Positions 34,449 through 44,336 of a DNA stretch of 64,000 bases are shown in pieces (position 1 is the first letter of the stretch; each line of letters starts with the position of its first letter). Below the pieces are notes generated by a model, which saw only the letters and a program-made list of their open reading frames with translations, had not been told where the DNA came from and searched no databases. The position numbers and the translations under genes are program-made. The stretch is from Hyphomicrobiales bacterium (GTDB lineage: Bacteria; Pseudomonadota; Alphaproteobacteria; Rhizobiales; Rhizobiaceae), in assembly GCA_900471525.1 (NCBI GenBank), contig UCEZ01000008.1:1-64000 (forward strand). Reading direction: 5' to 3'.

Positions 34449-35726
34449 ATGGCGTATGTTTCCCTTTTCCGGCGGCCGGTGCTGGTCTTCGCGCTGTCGT
34501 TTTCGCTGGCCGCCTGTTCGACGGATGATCTCAGCCCGCCCTCGCGCATCGATTCTTCTTCAAGGGTGAGCGCGATCGAACCGGCGCGCAATCACCGTCG
34601 CGTTGCGCGCGAAAACGCCTATCCTTCGGCTGAGACGCCAGTCAGTACATTCTCCGAAAATTCCGACGACGCCGTTCCGGTCGATCCGCGTCAGCAGGCA
34701 GCGCGCTTGCCGATGATCGACAGCGAGCCGGAAAACACCACGCAGCAGCCACTTGCCGTTGTCAGCGTCCAGCCGATGACGGTGCCCGCCGAAGGTGTCA
34801 ACATGGATGCGATGCTCGGCGTCGAGACTGGCTCGACGCCGGTTGTCGGTCTTGCCGAGGAGCAGAACCGTGAGATCGCCGAGGGCAATGCCACCCAGCC
34901 GGTCGTCGGCGGCATCGGCGGCGACAGCGTCCAGCAGCTTGGCGGGTCGCAGGCGATGCCGGAGACGGCAGAGGTTGACCCGGGCTACGATCCCGACCTG
35001 CCGCCGCTGAGCCCGGAAAAACTTGCTGCCGAAGAGGCGCGCAAGGCACAATTTCTCGAACAGCAACAGCGGGTAACGCTGCGCAAGAGCAGGCGGGCTG
35101 CCGACGAGCAGCAGGTGGCGTTCCTGCCGCGTGCCGACAATCCCATGAGCGAGCCGGACTTCACCGGCCGGATGCCCGCATCCGAGGTTGCCTGCCGCCA
35201 GCGGCTGAAGAAGCTGCGGGTCGAATTCACTGACATTCCACGCATCTCGCAGGGGCGGTCCTGCGGCATCGATTATCCGATCGAGCTGACTGGCCTTTCT
35301 GGAGGCATCGACATCAAGCCGTCGGTCAAGCTCAACTGCGAGGTGACCGAAGCCTTTGCCAAATGGGTGAAGAACGAACTCGCTCCCTCGGCGCGCTATC
35401 GCTATCTCTCCGGCGTCAAGACCATCAAGCCGCTTGGTGGCTATTCCTGCCGGACGATGAATTCCCAGCGCGGCAACCCGATGTCGGAGCATGCCCACGG
35501 CAACGCCATCGACGTCGGCAAGTTCGTGCTCAATTCCGGCAAGGAGATCGACGTGCGCAAGCCAGGATTCTTCGCCTTCCGCGAAAAGGGACTGCTGAAG
35601 GCGGTGCGCAGCGACAGCTGCAAATATTTCAACACGGTGCTCGGTCCCGGCAGCGATCCGCACCACAAGGATCATTTTCATTTTGATCTGAGAGACCGCA
35701 AGTCAGGGTACAGGCATTGCGATTGA
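34449..35726 (+). CDS. Extensin-like domain lipoprotein
   Basis: ATG 34449 (MAYVSLFRRPVLVFALS) is used; a TTG six bases upstream is possible. The signal peptide ends in a lipobox (SLAACS), so the protein is a membrane-anchored lipoprotein. About 215 residues of Pro/Glu/Gln-rich, low-complexity linker follow. The C-terminal extensin-like domain (about residues 240-425) has CRQRLKKLRVEF, GRSCGIDYPIELTG, GYSCRTMNSQRGNPMSEHAH, GNAIDVGKFVL and DPHHKDHFHFDLRD. The His/Asp-rich end looks like a metal-dependent peptidase of the D-Ala-D-Ala type, so cell-wall binding or cleavage is likely. Six Cys residues probably form disulfides. Confidence 0.88.
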   Translation: MAYVSLFRRPVLVFALSFSLAACSTDDLSPPSRIDSSSRVSAIEPARNHRRVARENAYPSAETPVSTFSENSDDAVPVDPRQQAARLPMIDSEPENTTQQPLAVVSVQPMTVPAEGVNMDAMLGVETGSTPVVGLAEEQNREIAEGNATQPVVGGIGGDSVQQLGGSQAMPETAEVDPGYDPDLPPLSPEKLAAEEARKAQFLEQQQRVTLRKSRRAADEQQVAFLPRADNPMSEPDFTGRMPASEVACRQRLKKLRVEFTDIPRISQGRSCGIDYPIELTGLSGGIDIKPSVKLNCEVTEAFAKWVKNELAPSARYRYLSGVKTIKPLGGYSCRTMNSQRGNPMSEHAHGNAIDVGKFVLNSGKEIDVRKPGFFAFREKGLLKAVRSDSCKYFNTVLGPGSDPHHKDHFHFDLRDRKSGYRHCD

Positions 35727-35771
35727 TCGGCGCTTGCCGATTTCGCACTTCCGGGAAAGCAGGTCTGCTTT

Positions 35772-37355
35772 TCACTCAGGTAATCCAGCCAATCGCAGAC
35801 CGTCCGCGAATGCGGCGAAATCTTCCGGACGGTGGATCGGAAGCCAATCCCTAAGATTGGACACGCGCAAGGATGGATCGAGTTCGCGCACGCGCTGCAT
35901 TGCCCGCCTTGCCTCATCCATTCGTCCGGCGAGCGCATGGCTCGCTGCCACGATGCTGACCGCGATAAGGAAGGTCGGCAAGTTTCGCACTGCCTTTTCA
36001 GCCCATGCCGAGGCGGTATCGAAGCGTCCCGCAAAGAAATGCGCCAGCGCCGTTCCGGCCTGCATGCGAAACATCTCGGGATCCAGCGGGCTCAGGCGAA
36101 CGGCGTGCGCGAGGTGCTCGATCGCACCGTCTGTTTCGCCACGGAAAGCGCGCAGGAAGCCGCCAAGGAACCAGGTGGGGGCAAGGTTGGGATTGAGCAA
36201 TCGCGCCCTGTCAAGCAGCGCAATGCCGCCATCAAGCTCGCCAGCCAGATGGCCAAGCGCATGGCCAGCTCGGGTCAGGGCGACCGCATCGTCCCGGCCG
36301 AGGTCCACCGCCAGGCGCGCCAACCGGATACCCTCGGCGATCTCTCGCGGGCGATCGGTCATCCAGCCATTGACCTTGCGCCAGAAATAACACCAGGCCG
36401 ACATGCCATAGGCCGATGCAAAGTCCGGATCGAGTTCGATCGCCCTGTAGAATGACGGCAACGCCTCCTCGATCGCTTCCTTTGTTCCGCGGTGCAATTT
36501 TGCCATTCCGCGCAAGTAGTGGTCGTATGCGTCGAGGCTTTCTGTCGGTTTTCTTTTCGCGCGCTCGATCTCGGCCCGCTCGAGTTGCGGCGCAATCGCG
36601 CCGACGACGTTCTCGGCGATTTGATCCTGCAGCTCGAAGATATCATCGAGAGTGCCTTCGAAGCGTTCCGCCCAGAGGTGTGTTCCGGTCGTCGCGTCGA
36701 TCAGTTGTCCGGTGATGCGGACCTTGTTTGCCGCCTTGCGCACGCTGCCTTCCAGCACATAGCGGACACCCAGCTCGCGTCCGACCTCTTTTACGTCGAC
36801 CACCCGGCCCTTGTAGGTGAAGCTCGAATTGCGGGCGATGACGAACAGCCAGCGCATGCGTGACAAAGCCGAGATGATATCCTCGACCACGCCGTCGGCG
36901 AAATACTCCTGCTCCGGATCGTCGCTCAGGTTATGGAAAGGCAGGACCGCTATCGAGGGTTTGTCCGGAAGAGAAAACAAGGATGCCGGGACTTCTCCTG
37001 GCCTCTCGGGCACGTCGTTCAGCGTATCCAGGTCACGCGCAGATGATGCTTCCTCGATCTTGCCGACGAACCGGAAGCCCTTGCGGGCAACCGTTCGCAC
37101 AAGCCGCTGCTCTTCGCCGCTGTCGCCGATTGCCTTGCGAACCGCGTTGATATGGCTGGTCACCGTCGATTCCGAGACGATCCGGCCGCTCCACACCGCC
37201 TGCAACAGATCATCCTTGCTCACAACGCGGTCACGGTTCTCCACCAGATGAAGCAGCAGGTCGAAGACCTGGGGTCCGACGGAAACGACGTCGGATTGCC
37301 GGCGGAGCTCCCGGCGCTCGGGGTCAAGCGTGTAGTCTTCGAACACGAATTGCAC
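35772..37355 (-). CDS. Winged-helix (OmpR/CadC-type) regulator with TPR repeats
   Basis: GTG 37355 follows AAGGAA seven bases upstream, giving 527 residues; a longer frame to 37439 lacks a site. The N-terminus is an OmpR-type winged helix (LHLVENRDRVVSKDDLLQAV and ESTVTSHINAVRKAI with GFRFVG at its end). A middle domain follows (PSIAVLPFHNLSDDPEQEYF, WLFVIARNSSFTYKG, YVLEGSVRKAA) and then about five TPR repeats to a GLPE end. The middle and TPR parts are shared with the broken cyclase-TPR gene at 23714-25495. There, a cyclase domain replaces the winged helix. It acts in the cytosol on DNA, and its trigger is unknown. Confidence 0.88.
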   Translation of the reverse strand: MQFVFEDYTLDPERRELRRQSDVVSVGPQVFDLLLHLVENRDRVVSKDDLLQAVWSGRIVSESTVTSHINAVRKAIGDSGEEQRLVRTVARKGFRFVGKIEEASSARDLDTLNDVPERPGEVPASLFSLPDKPSIAVLPFHNLSDDPEQEYFADGVVEDIISALSRMRWLFVIARNSSFTYKGRVVDVKEVGRELGVRYVLEGSVRKAANKVRITGQLIDATTGTHLWAERFEGTLDDIFELQDQIAENVVGAIAPQLERAEIERAKRKPTESLDAYDHYLRGMAKLHRGTKEAIEEALPSFYRAIELDPDFASAYGMSAWCYFWRKVNGWMTDRPREIAEGIRLARLAVDLGRDDAVALTRAGHALGHLAGELDGGIALLDRARLLNPNLAPTWFLGGFLRAFRGETDGAIEHLAHAVRLSPLDPEMFRMQAGTALAHFFAGRFDTASAWAEKAVRNLPTFLIAVSIVAASHALAGRMDEARRAMQRVRELDPSLRVSNLRDWLPIHRPEDFAAFADGLRLAGLPE

Positions 37356-37622
37356 GTCGGTATTCCTTGGCCGGGCGCGTTCGGGTGGGGGCCGAGGCGA
37401 TGGGGCTGATACTTGTCGCGTGCGTTGATAGCACGGCATTGTGTGGCTGACTGCACCAGACGCCGGAAGGCGTGCCCGGTGAGCACCCGTTCATTTGGAC
37501 AAATAACCAAGCTTCCTTCAAGAACAATCCAAGCCCGCAACAAGGACTTCCCGCCGGATGACAGGCAATCTCCCTTCACACCGACCGCAGCGGTTGCGGT
37601 CAATGGAAGAGGAGAAGACGTT

Positions 37623-38384
37623 ATGAAGATCGTTGTTATCGGAGGCACCGGCCTTATCGGCACGAAGCTTGTGAAAATCCTTCGCGAGGGCGGGCACGAT
37701 GTTCTGGCAGCATCGCCCAACACCGGCGTGAACACCATCACGCGCGAAGGACTTGCCGAAGCGCTTGATGGAGCTGACGTCGTCGTCGACGTGGCCAATG
37801 CGCCGGTGTGGGAAGACCAGGCCGTCCTCGATTTCTTTGAGACCTCGGGTCGCAACCTGCTAGCGGCTGAAGCTGCTGCCGGCGTCCGCCATCACGTTGC
37901 GCTCTCGGTTGTCGGAACGGAACGGCTCCTCGACAGCGGTTACTTCCGGGGGAAGATGGCGCAGGAAAATCTCATCGTTGCGTCCAACGTTCCCTATACT
38001 ATCCTGCGTGCCACGCAGTTCTTTGAATTTGTCAGCGGCATTGTCCAGTCGGCCGCCGTCGGCGAGGAAATTCACCTCTCGCCTGCACTGATACAGCCGA
38101 TATCGTCCCATGACGTTGCCGCAGCACTTGCCGACGTCGCGGTCGGCAACCCGCTCAACGGCATCACCGAGGTGGCCGGGCCTGAAGCGTTGCCGCTCGA
38201 TGAACTCGTCAGGCGGTTCCTGAAGAGAACAGGAGACCAGAGAAAGGTCGTTCCCGATGTCCATGCGCGCTATTTCGGCGTTGCCCTGAACGATCAATCG
38301 CTCACGCCCGGCAAGAATCCACGCATCGGGTCGGTTCGTTTCGAGGCATGGCTTGATCAGTCGATGGCTCAACCAGCCAGCTGA
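37623..38384 (+). CDS. NmrA-like/atypical SDR family oxidoreductase
   Basis: ATG 37623 (MKIVVIGGTGLIGTKLVK) has GGAGAAG upstream. The 253-residue product carries the atypical-SDR nucleotide motif IGGTGLIGTKL, a mid-protein HHVALSVVGTERL, and YTILRATQFFEFV. These match NmrA-like and NAD(P)H-binding SDRs that reduce quinones or sense redox state. No Tyr-x-x-x-Lys active site is present, as is usual in this class. It is divergent from the winged-helix regulator (about 270 bases apart), and a cupin gene follows. Confidence 0.88.
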   Translation: MKIVVIGGTGLIGTKLVKILREGGHDVLAASPNTGVNTITREGLAEALDGADVVVDVANAPVWEDQAVLDFFETSGRNLLAAEAAAGVRHHVALSVVGTERLLDSGYFRGKMAQENLIVASNVPYTILRATQFFEFVSGIVQSAAVGEEIHLSPALIQPISSHDVAAALADVAVGNPLNGITEVAGPEALPLDELVRRFLKRTGDQRKVVPDVHARYFGVALNDQSLTPGKNPRIGSVRFEAWLDQSMAQPAS

Positions 38385-38524
38385 CAGGCCCCCGGGTGAG
38401 TCGCAGCTCGATATCGAGCTGCATTTTCTCCCTGACCTGACGTTTCGACGCCCCTCTGATCCGCGATCATTCGAGCCGGACGTACGCGTCGAACGACAAT
38501 CTGTATCCACGAAGGAGAATTGAA

Positions 38525-38941
38525 ATGTTCGCAAGATTTCTTTGCGGCGTTGCCTTTGCAACGCTCTCGATGAACGTTGCCTTGGCAGACGAAGTGCCGG
38601 CCGACAAGTCCAAGGTGACAGTGGTGTTCGACCACGTCCTTCCCAATGCCCCCGGCATGAGCATGAAGGGAGTGCTTGTCGAATACGAGCCGGGCGGCTC
38701 GTCGCCTGGACACACGCATCCGGATTCTGCCTTCATCTATGCAACGGTCCTTGACGGCGCCATCCGCAGCAGCGTCAACGGCGAGCCGGAAAAGGTCTAC
38801 AACGCCGGCGAAAGCTTCTACGAAGAGCCGGGTGCTCATCATGGCGTCAGCGCGAATGCCAGCGACTCGAAACCTGCCCGCCTTCTGGCCGTGTTTGTCG
38901 TCGGAACCGACGAAAAGGAACTGACCACCAACGATAAGTGA
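38525..38941 (+). CDS. Periplasmic cupin domain protein
   Basis: ATG 38525 follows AAGGAG. The 138 residues have a signal peptide (RFLCGVAFATLSMNVALA) and a cupin barrel. The metal-binding block is PGHTHPDSAFIYATV (two His), with EPGAHHGVSANASD as the second motif. Metal binding by His and Glu is expected, so it may be an enzyme or sugar-binding cupin. The NmrA gene is 140 bases upstream on the same strand, and co-regulation is plausible. The region after its stop has no gene. Confidence 0.85.
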   Translation: MFARFLCGVAFATLSMNVALADEVPADKSKVTVVFDHVLPNAPGMSMKGVLVEYEPGGSSPGHTHPDSAFIYATVLDGAIRSSVNGEPEKVYNAGESFYEEPGAHHGVSANASDSKPARLLAVFVVGTDEKELTTNDK

Positions 38942-39406
38942 GCTGATTTTCCGCGCGTCGATTGGCACGGCGAGACGCCTGCCTTGCTCACGAGTATTCG
39001 TCGCGGGAAGAACCAAAAACGAGGCAGTCTGCATGCGCGGGCTGCCTCTCGAATCATGAGTTTATCGCCCGTCGCATCGCTGGAGTTTCGAGCTGGAGTT
39101 TTGCTGAAGTACGCGGATTCCTTGCAAAAAAAATGGCCGGTAAAAACCGGCCTAAAGCGAACCTTTCCGAAGGGGGGACTGCGGGCGGGTTCTTGCAAAT
39201 CATGCGAGCGTTGTGTGTGTTCCACGACGCGAAAATGATTGAAGAGCATCACGGTTTCATGACAGAGGGGGCGAAATCCCGCTGTACCGTCGCGATTGCA
39301 CCGAAATTGGTTTCGCCGTCCACAATCCTGGCGGCACCGGGCGCAGCGGCGGGTGATCGATGATTTTGGCTCGGTCCTGCGCTTTGGAGTTTGCGCATAC
39401 AGCTCG
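38942..39406. other. 465-base gene-free region with hairpins
   Basis: No gene is supported here. At about 39021-39051 GAGGCAG and CTGCCTC form a stem near the cupin gene's 3' end but lack a T-run. At 39126-39152 is a terminator facing the minus strand (separate entry). The remaining stretch to 39406 holds only short unsupported frames. Confidence 0.5.
39126..39152 (-). terminator. Rho-independent terminator for the minus-strand channel gene
   Basis: Read on the minus strand, GGCCGGT and ACCGGCC form a 7-bp stem around a four-base loop. It is followed by a run of eight T (the A-run at 39126-39133 on the plus strand). It lies about 255 bases past the stop of the cyclic-nucleotide-gated channel gene, so it would end that transcript. 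Confidence 0.7.
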
Positions 39407-40474
39407 TCATGCTTTCGGTGTCGTGCTGCGCCGTTCGAGCGCGGTCTTGCGGATGATCTCGGCGATCTCCGGGCTGCTGCTGGACAACATCTGGAAATCC
39501 GCCGAGTACAGCGACAGGAGCGAGACCTCGGTCGCGGCGCTGACGGTCGCCGAGCGAGGCTCGCCGCTGATCAGCGCCATCTCGCCGAAAAAGCTGCCGG
39601 CGCCAAGCTCCACCGGATTCGGTGTGGCGACGATGACGCTGCCCTCGACGATGAAGAACATCTGGTCGCCGGTATCGCCCTTGCGACAGAGCACGGTGCC
39701 GGCCGGCACGATGCGCGGCCTCAGCGCTCGCACGACCTCGACAAGTGCAGCCGAGCCGAGCCTCTGGAACAGGGGCACGGCCGCAACCAGCTGCCAGTTG
39801 CGCACGAAATCCTGACGGCGGACTTCTTCGTAGAAGCCGGTGGCGAGGATGCCGGCCCACAGCGCAAAGATGCCGATACCACACATCATCACCAGCCCGG
39901 CAAGGACGCGGCCGGCGAAGCTTTGGGGAATCTCATCGCCATAACCGGTTGTCGACAGCGTAACCACCGCCCACCACATCGCCTGGGGGATGCTGCCGAA
40001 CTTGTCCGGCTGGACGTCGCGCTCGATGATATAGGCAGCGAGAGCCGCACCGAACAGAATGATGCCGAAGATGGAGGTGACACCGATCAGGTTGCGCGCC
40101 TCTTTGCTCAGGACCCTGCCCATCAGCCGGAAAAAGGTGGAATCGCGCAGCGGCTTTAGCAACCACACGGCGCAATAGAGGCTCTGGTCGCGCGTGCCGA
40201 CGAGCAGGAAGGCGGCGAGCGGGACCAGAACGGCGAGTACATCGATGGTGAGTGCCGGTTTCCCGTCCCGAACATCCTTCCCCCGCTGCATAATCAGCGT
40301 CCCGATCAGTTGCAGGGTATAAACAACCCAGATGCCGGCGAGCACGACCTCCAGAATAAGCCTGGTTCGTCCCGAGGCGTCCGGTGTCGTGAGGGCCGCG
40401 ACTGCCACGAGCCCAATTGCTGCGAGCAACGCGTTGAGCGGCGCAGAAATCCTCAAAAAGCGCAGTGCCGGCAT
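39407..40474 (-). CDS. Cyclic-nucleotide-gated potassium channel, MlotiK1-like
   Basis: The 355-residue protein has six N-terminal hydrophobic segments, a pore with selectivity filter TTGYGDEIP (Thr175-Asp180), a C-linker, and a cyclic-nucleotide-binding domain (about 230-345). That domain includes FFIVEGSVIV and the phosphate-binding cassette GEMALISGEPRSATV with its Arg. The length and order match the Mesorhizobium MloK1 channel, which binds cAMP and conducts K+ without a long C-linker. It is an inner-membrane protein, and cAMP from the class III cyclases in this window is a plausible ligand. It is transcribed alone and ends at a terminator. Confidence 0.9.
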   Translation of the reverse strand: MPALRFLRISAPLNALLAAIGLVAVAALTTPDASGRTRLILEVVLAGIWVVYTLQLIGTLIMQRGKDVRDGKPALTIDVLAVLVPLAAFLLVGTRDQSLYCAVWLLKPLRDSTFFRLMGRVLSKEARNLIGVTSIFGIILFGAALAAYIIERDVQPDKFGSIPQAMWWAVVTLSTTGYGDEIPQSFAGRVLAGLVMMCGIGIFALWAGILATGFYEEVRRQDFVRNWQLVAAVPLFQRLGSAALVEVVRALRPRIVPAGTVLCRKGDTGDQMFFIVEGSVIVATPNPVELGAGSFFGEMALISGEPRSATVSAATEVSLLSLYSADFQMLSSSSPEIAEIIRKTALERRSTTPKA

Positions 40475-40723
40475 TGAATCCCCCCGAACGGCCGACCACC
40501 CTATTGAGAATAGGATGCCTTCGGATCAAACGCAAAGGGACCGGCGGAAGGTCCTGCAGCCAAGTTTCAAGCGACCAAGTGCGCTTGGGTCCTTGCGATA
40601 TTGGACGTTTGTCACCGTTGACAATGTGTTTTCGTCTTTTCTCGATTTTCCAGCTGAAATTTTCGAAGGAACACCCCATATAGGGCATCTCTTTCCGCAT
40701 CCTGTCCCTCCGGAACAATTTTC

Positions 40724-41650
40724 ATGGCGCCCATCGTTTCCGTTTCCAATCTTGTGAAAACCTATGCCTCCGGCTTCCAGGCGCTGAAGGATGTCAGCCT
40801 CGATATCGAGGAAGGCGAAATCCTTGCGCTGCTGGGGCCGAACGGTGCCGGCAAGACGACGCTGATCTCGATCATCTGTGGTATCGTCAATCCGACCAGC
40901 GGGGAGGTGCGCGTCGGCGGCCACGACGTCGTCAAGGATTTTCGCGAGACGCGCTCGATGATCGGACTGGTGCCGCAGGAACTGACGACCGACCAGTTCG
41001 AGACGGTCTGGAACACGGTCTCCTTTTCGCGTGGCCTGCACGGCAGGAAGCCGAATCCTGCCCATATCGAGAAGGTACTGAAGGACCTGTCGCTTTACGA
41101 CAAGAAGGACAATATGCTGCGTGAACTCTCCGGCGGCATGAAGCGCCGGGTGCTGATCGCCAAGGCGCTCAGCCACGAGCCGCGCGTGCTCTTTCTTGAT
41201 GAGCCGACAGCTGGCGTCGACGTCAACCTGCGCAAGGACATGTGGAAGGTGGTCGAGAAGCTGCGCGAGACCGGTGTGACCATCATCCTGACGACTCACT
41301 ACATCGAAGAGGCCGAAGAGATCGCCGATCGTGTCGGAGTCATCAATGGCGGCAAGATCCTGCTGATCGAGCAAAAGAAGGACCTGATGAAGAAGCTCGG
41401 CCGCAAGGAATTGCGCGTCGATCTGCAGGAACCCCTTTCGATCATTCCAGAGACACTCGCCGGCTATGAGCTGACGATCGAGGATGACGGCCACTCGCTG
41501 ATCTACGATTACAATACGGCGGGCGAGCGCACCGGCATCACGACGCTGCTGACGGCGCTGGCAGAGGCCGGGATCCGGCTCAAGGACATCTCAACGCGGC
41601 AGAGTTCGCTCGAGGACATTTTCGTCGAACTGGTGGGAGCACGCGCATGA
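40724..41650 (+). CDS. ABC-2 type exporter ATP-binding protein
   Basis: The 308 residues include Walker [11 protein letters not shown]-loop [13 protein letters not shown], signature LSGGMKRR, Walker [13 protein letters not shown] and switch His [10 protein letters not shown]. The C-terminal extension ([14 protein letters not shown]) is typical of drug or polysaccharide-type ABC-2 exporters (NodI/DrrA group). Its last codons overlap the start of the permease gene (ATGA at 41647-41650). It is a cytosolic ATPase bound to the membrane partner. Substrate is not identifiable. Confidence 0.9.
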   Translation: MAPIVSVSNLVKTYASGFQALKDVSLDIEEGEILALLGPNGAGKTTLISIICGIVNPTSGEVRVGGHDVVKDFRETRSMIGLVPQELTTDQFETVWNTVSFSRGLHGRKPNPAHIEKVLKDLSLYDKKDNMLRELSGGMKRRVLIAKALSHEPRVLFLDEPTAGVDVNLRKDMWKVVEKLRETGVTIILTTHYIEEAEEIADRVGVINGGKILLIEQKKDLMKKLGRKELRVDLQEPLSIIPETLAGYELTIEDDGHSLIYDYNTAGERTGITTLLTALAEAGIRLKDISTRQSSLEDIFVELVGARA

Positions 41651-42408
41651 ACCTCGAAGCGGTCAAGTCGATCTATTTCTTCGAGATGGCGCGCACGCGG
41701 CGCACGCTTTTGCAGAGCGTCGTTTCGCCGGTTATCTCCACCTCGCTCTATTTCATTGTCTTCGGTGCGGCCGTCGGCTCGCGCATCCAGGAGATCGAAG
41801 GTGTGTCCTACGGCGCCTTCATCACGCCCGGCCTGATCATGCTGACGCTTTTGACGCAGTGCATCGGCAACGGCTCCTTCGGCATCTATTTTCCAAAGTT
41901 CACCGGCACGATCTACGAAATCCTGTCCTCGCCGGTCTCCATGACCGAGATCGTACTTGGTTATGTCGGGGCGGCAGCGACAAAGGGCATGATGATCGGG
42001 CTGATTATCCTGGCGACCGCCTCGCTGTTTGTCGATCTCTCGATCGCCCATCCCTTCGTGATGCTGCTGTTCTTCGTGCTGACGGCCGTCACGTTCAGCC
42101 TGTTCGGCTTCATCATCGGCATCTGGGCGAAGGATTTCGAGCAGCTCAACCTGATCCCGATGCTGGTCATCCCGCCGCTGGTCTTTCTCGGTGGCAGCTT
42201 CTATTCGATCGACATGCTGCCGCCCTTCTGGCAGGCGGTCAGTCATTTCAATCCGGTGCTCTATCTCATCAGCGGATTCCGCTGGAGCTTCTTCGAGATC
42301 GCCGACGTCAATCCGGTGGTGAGCTTGACGATCATCATCGCGTTTCTGGCGGTGCTGATGGGATTGCTGACGTGGATTTTCCGGACGGGGTATCGGTTGC
42401 GGAATTGA
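41647..42408 (+). CDS. ABC-2 type exporter permease
   Basis: The 253 residues begin [20 protein letters not shown] and have about six hydrophobic helices, including [40 protein letters not shown] and [18 protein letters not shown]. The layout is that of the ABC2_membrane family. The coupled ATGA junction to the ATPase gene indicates a stoichiometric complex. It would form a homodimer of permeases in the inner membrane. The class is similar to NodJ-type exporters, but the cargo is unknown. Confidence 0.9.
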   Translation: MNLEAVKSIYFFEMARTRRTLLQSVVSPVISTSLYFIVFGAAVGSRIQEIEGVSYGAFITPGLIMLTLLTQCIGNGSFGIYFPKFTGTIYEILSSPVSMTEIVLGYVGAAATKGMMIGLIILATASLFVDLSIAHPFVMLLFFVLTAVTFSLFGFIIGIWAKDFEQLNLIPMLVIPPLVFLGGSFYSIDMLPPFWQAVSHFNPVLYLISGFRWSFFEIADVNPVVSLTIIIAFLAVLMGLLTWIFRTGYRLRN

Positions 42409-42484
42409 TTGAAATATTTCATACGTTCAGACGAGGGGCGTATTTCGACATCACCTGCGCTCGATCCGGTGTTTGGAAGCTCTG

Positions 42485-43024
42485 ATGGCTGAAACTGAAT
42501 TTGTTGTCACGGAAAAGCGGCTGCTGGAAATCCTCAGTGCCGTCTTCGCGGAGGCAAGTGTTGCGGTTGATGAGAAAAGCGGTTTGGTGGAAGACATTTC
42601 CGAATTGCCCAATGGCCTCCTGAAGGGCATGGTGCAGATTTTTATAAAATCGCCATCCTTTTCCAAAGAGGGATTTGTGATTAAATGGCTTGAGGCCAAG
42701 AGCGGCTTCTCAAGATATGTTGTGGATCAATTTGCAGGCGACGGCCATCTCACAATGCGGATGGTGCCTTTTCCGTTTTCAGATGAGACCATATTCAGCC
42801 TGGATATTTCCTATCAAAGCTTTTTTGTGAGGCATGATGGTACCCATGTCGGCCCTTCGGACGAGCTGAAATTATTCTACAAGTCCCTTGTTAGAAACAC
42901 CTCCAGAGAAACCAAGAATGTGGAGATCTGGCCGCGCCGCTTTATGAGAGTTCAAAATGACTTTCGGGGTGACGAGCATAGCCTTCTGGAGGCGATGAAG
43001 GCACCTTTCCGGCGTTCGACGTGA
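42485..43024 (+). CDS. Hypothetical protein
   Basis: ATG 42485 (MAETEFVVTEKRLLEILSAV) gives 179 residues; an upstream ATG at 42473 adds four. The composition is lower in GC than the exporter genes before it, which suggests acquisition. It is mixed alpha/beta with many Phe and Ser residues, for example MVQIFIKSPSFSKEGFVIKW and ETIFSLDISYQSFFVRHDG. No signal, helix or known motif stands out. It follows the exporter pair after about 75 bases, with no evidence of a shared role. Confidence 0.5.
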   Translation: MAETEFVVTEKRLLEILSAVFAEASVAVDEKSGLVEDISELPNGLLKGMVQIFIKSPSFSKEGFVIKWLEAKSGFSRYVVDQFAGDGHLTMRMVPFPFSDETIFSLDISYQSFFVRHDGTHVGPSDELKLFYKSLVRNTSRETKNVEIWPRRFMRVQNDFRGDEHSLLEAMKAPFRRST

Positions 43025-43091
43025 GCCGTATATAAAACTGGCTGAAAGAGTGGCTTGTTGCGCCGTTAAACCTGCGAAGCCTCATGCCATT

Positions 43092-44231
43092 CTACTGCGT
43101 CACTTCTTCCAGTTCACATGCCTTCGTGTCGATCGTCATGGCGTTGCCGCGCCAGACGATGTTGCCGCTGCCCCAGCTTCGGATCCAGACCAGCGGCAAC
43201 ATGATGTCGCGCACGAGGATGGCGGGCAGGGAGAGGAGCGATACGCGCCAGCCCTTGGCAAGGCCAAGCGCCAGTTCCGGCAGATAGATTGCAGCGACGA
43301 CGACGGCGGCGACCGCAGGCGCATTGACGCCTGCGAGAACGGCGGCGGCGACCGCGAAGAGGAGCGGCGGGATAGCGCCCAGCAAAATTTCCGGTGCGAA
43401 AAACAGCGGGAAGGTAACGCGGCGCAGGCGTGCCCATCGTGCTTGGCGCGACCACACGTCGTGGCGGGTGCGGCTGCCAAGCGGCTGGTCGAAGGGAGAG
43501 GAAACAAGATGTACCTTCAATCCCAGGCGATTGACCATCTTGGTTGCGGCGGCATCCTCGGCGATCTCGGCGGCGAGCGCTTCAATGCCGCCATTGCAGT
43601 CGAGTAGCGGCTTGAACCAGAGCATGCTCTTTCCTTGCGCGAATCCGAAACCGAGCGCTTCGCCAGCATATTGCCAGCGGGCCTGCTGCGTGTTCAGGAA
43701 CATACATTCGACCTCAGCCCAGAAACCCTCCGGTCGCGCGCCGATCGGCGTCGAGCACACGAGACCTGTGTTCCTGTGCCAGCCCGCCATCAGGTGAGCC
43801 ACGTAGTCCTTCGGCATCAGCACGTTGGAATCGGCGAGGATCACCCAGTCGTGCCGGGCGGCCTTCCAGCCCTTCACGCAGTTGTTGAGCTTCGGATTGG
43901 CGCTGATCCGGTCGTCGCCGGTCAGGATGCGCGTGGGAATGCCGGGATTTGCGGCTATTGCCCTGCGTATCTCGGCAATAACAGGATCGCGCGGATTGGC
44001 GACGCAAAAGATCAGCTCGTAGTCGGGCCAGTCGAGCGCGAAGGCGTGCGCGAGCGTCTCGACGGCGAACGGTTCGATGCCGCGGGCGGGCACGACGATC
44101 GAGACCGGCCGCCGTTCCTTGACCAACGGAGCCGGTTTGCCGCTTGGCACCATTCGCCAGCCGGCGATGATGATGCTGAGAAGATTGACCAAGACGAGGA
44201 TTGCGGCCGCGGCGGCAAACGTGATGATCAT
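43092..44231 (-). CDS. GT21-like glycosyltransferase (ceramide glucosyltransferase family)
   Basis: The 379 residues start with a membrane helix (MIITFAAAAAILVLVNLLSI). The catalytic region holds SIVVPARGIEP, the D1 block ILADSNVLMP, a later ECMFLN region, the D3 element AEDAAATK and the RQARW motif of (Q/R)xxRW processive enzymes. Three to four C-terminal helices follow (LFFAPEILLGAIPPLLFAVA and beyond). This matches GT21 ceramide/diacylglycerol glycosyltransferases. In Agrobacterium and Mesorhizobium such enzymes make glycolipids, sometimes under phosphate limitation. Substrate here is by family only. It is an inner-membrane enzyme with its active site in the cytosol. Confidence 0.85.
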   Translation of the reverse strand: MIITFAAAAAILVLVNLLSIIIAGWRMVPSGKPAPLVKERRPVSIVVPARGIEPFAVETLAHAFALDWPDYELIFCVANPRDPVIAEIRRAIAANPGIPTRILTGDDRISANPKLNNCVKGWKAARHDWVILADSNVLMPKDYVAHLMAGWHRNTGLVCSTPIGARPEGFWAEVECMFLNTQQARWQYAGEALGFGFAQGKSMLWFKPLLDCNGGIEALAAEIAEDAAATKMVNRLGLKVHLVSSPFDQPLGSRTRHDVWSRQARWARLRRVTFPLFFAPEILLGAIPPLLFAVAAAVLAGVNAPAVAAVVVAAIYLPELALGLAKGWRVSLLSLPAILVRDIMLPLVWIRSWGSGNIVWRGNAMTIDTKACELEEVTQ

Positions 44232-44336
44232 GCACTGTTCCTTGCTCGCATCGCCGCTTCATGACGAATCTGTCGCCGCAGCTTTGCGATCCAGCAACAT
44301 CATTGTCATATGACACGCGGATGACAGTCGGGTGCT

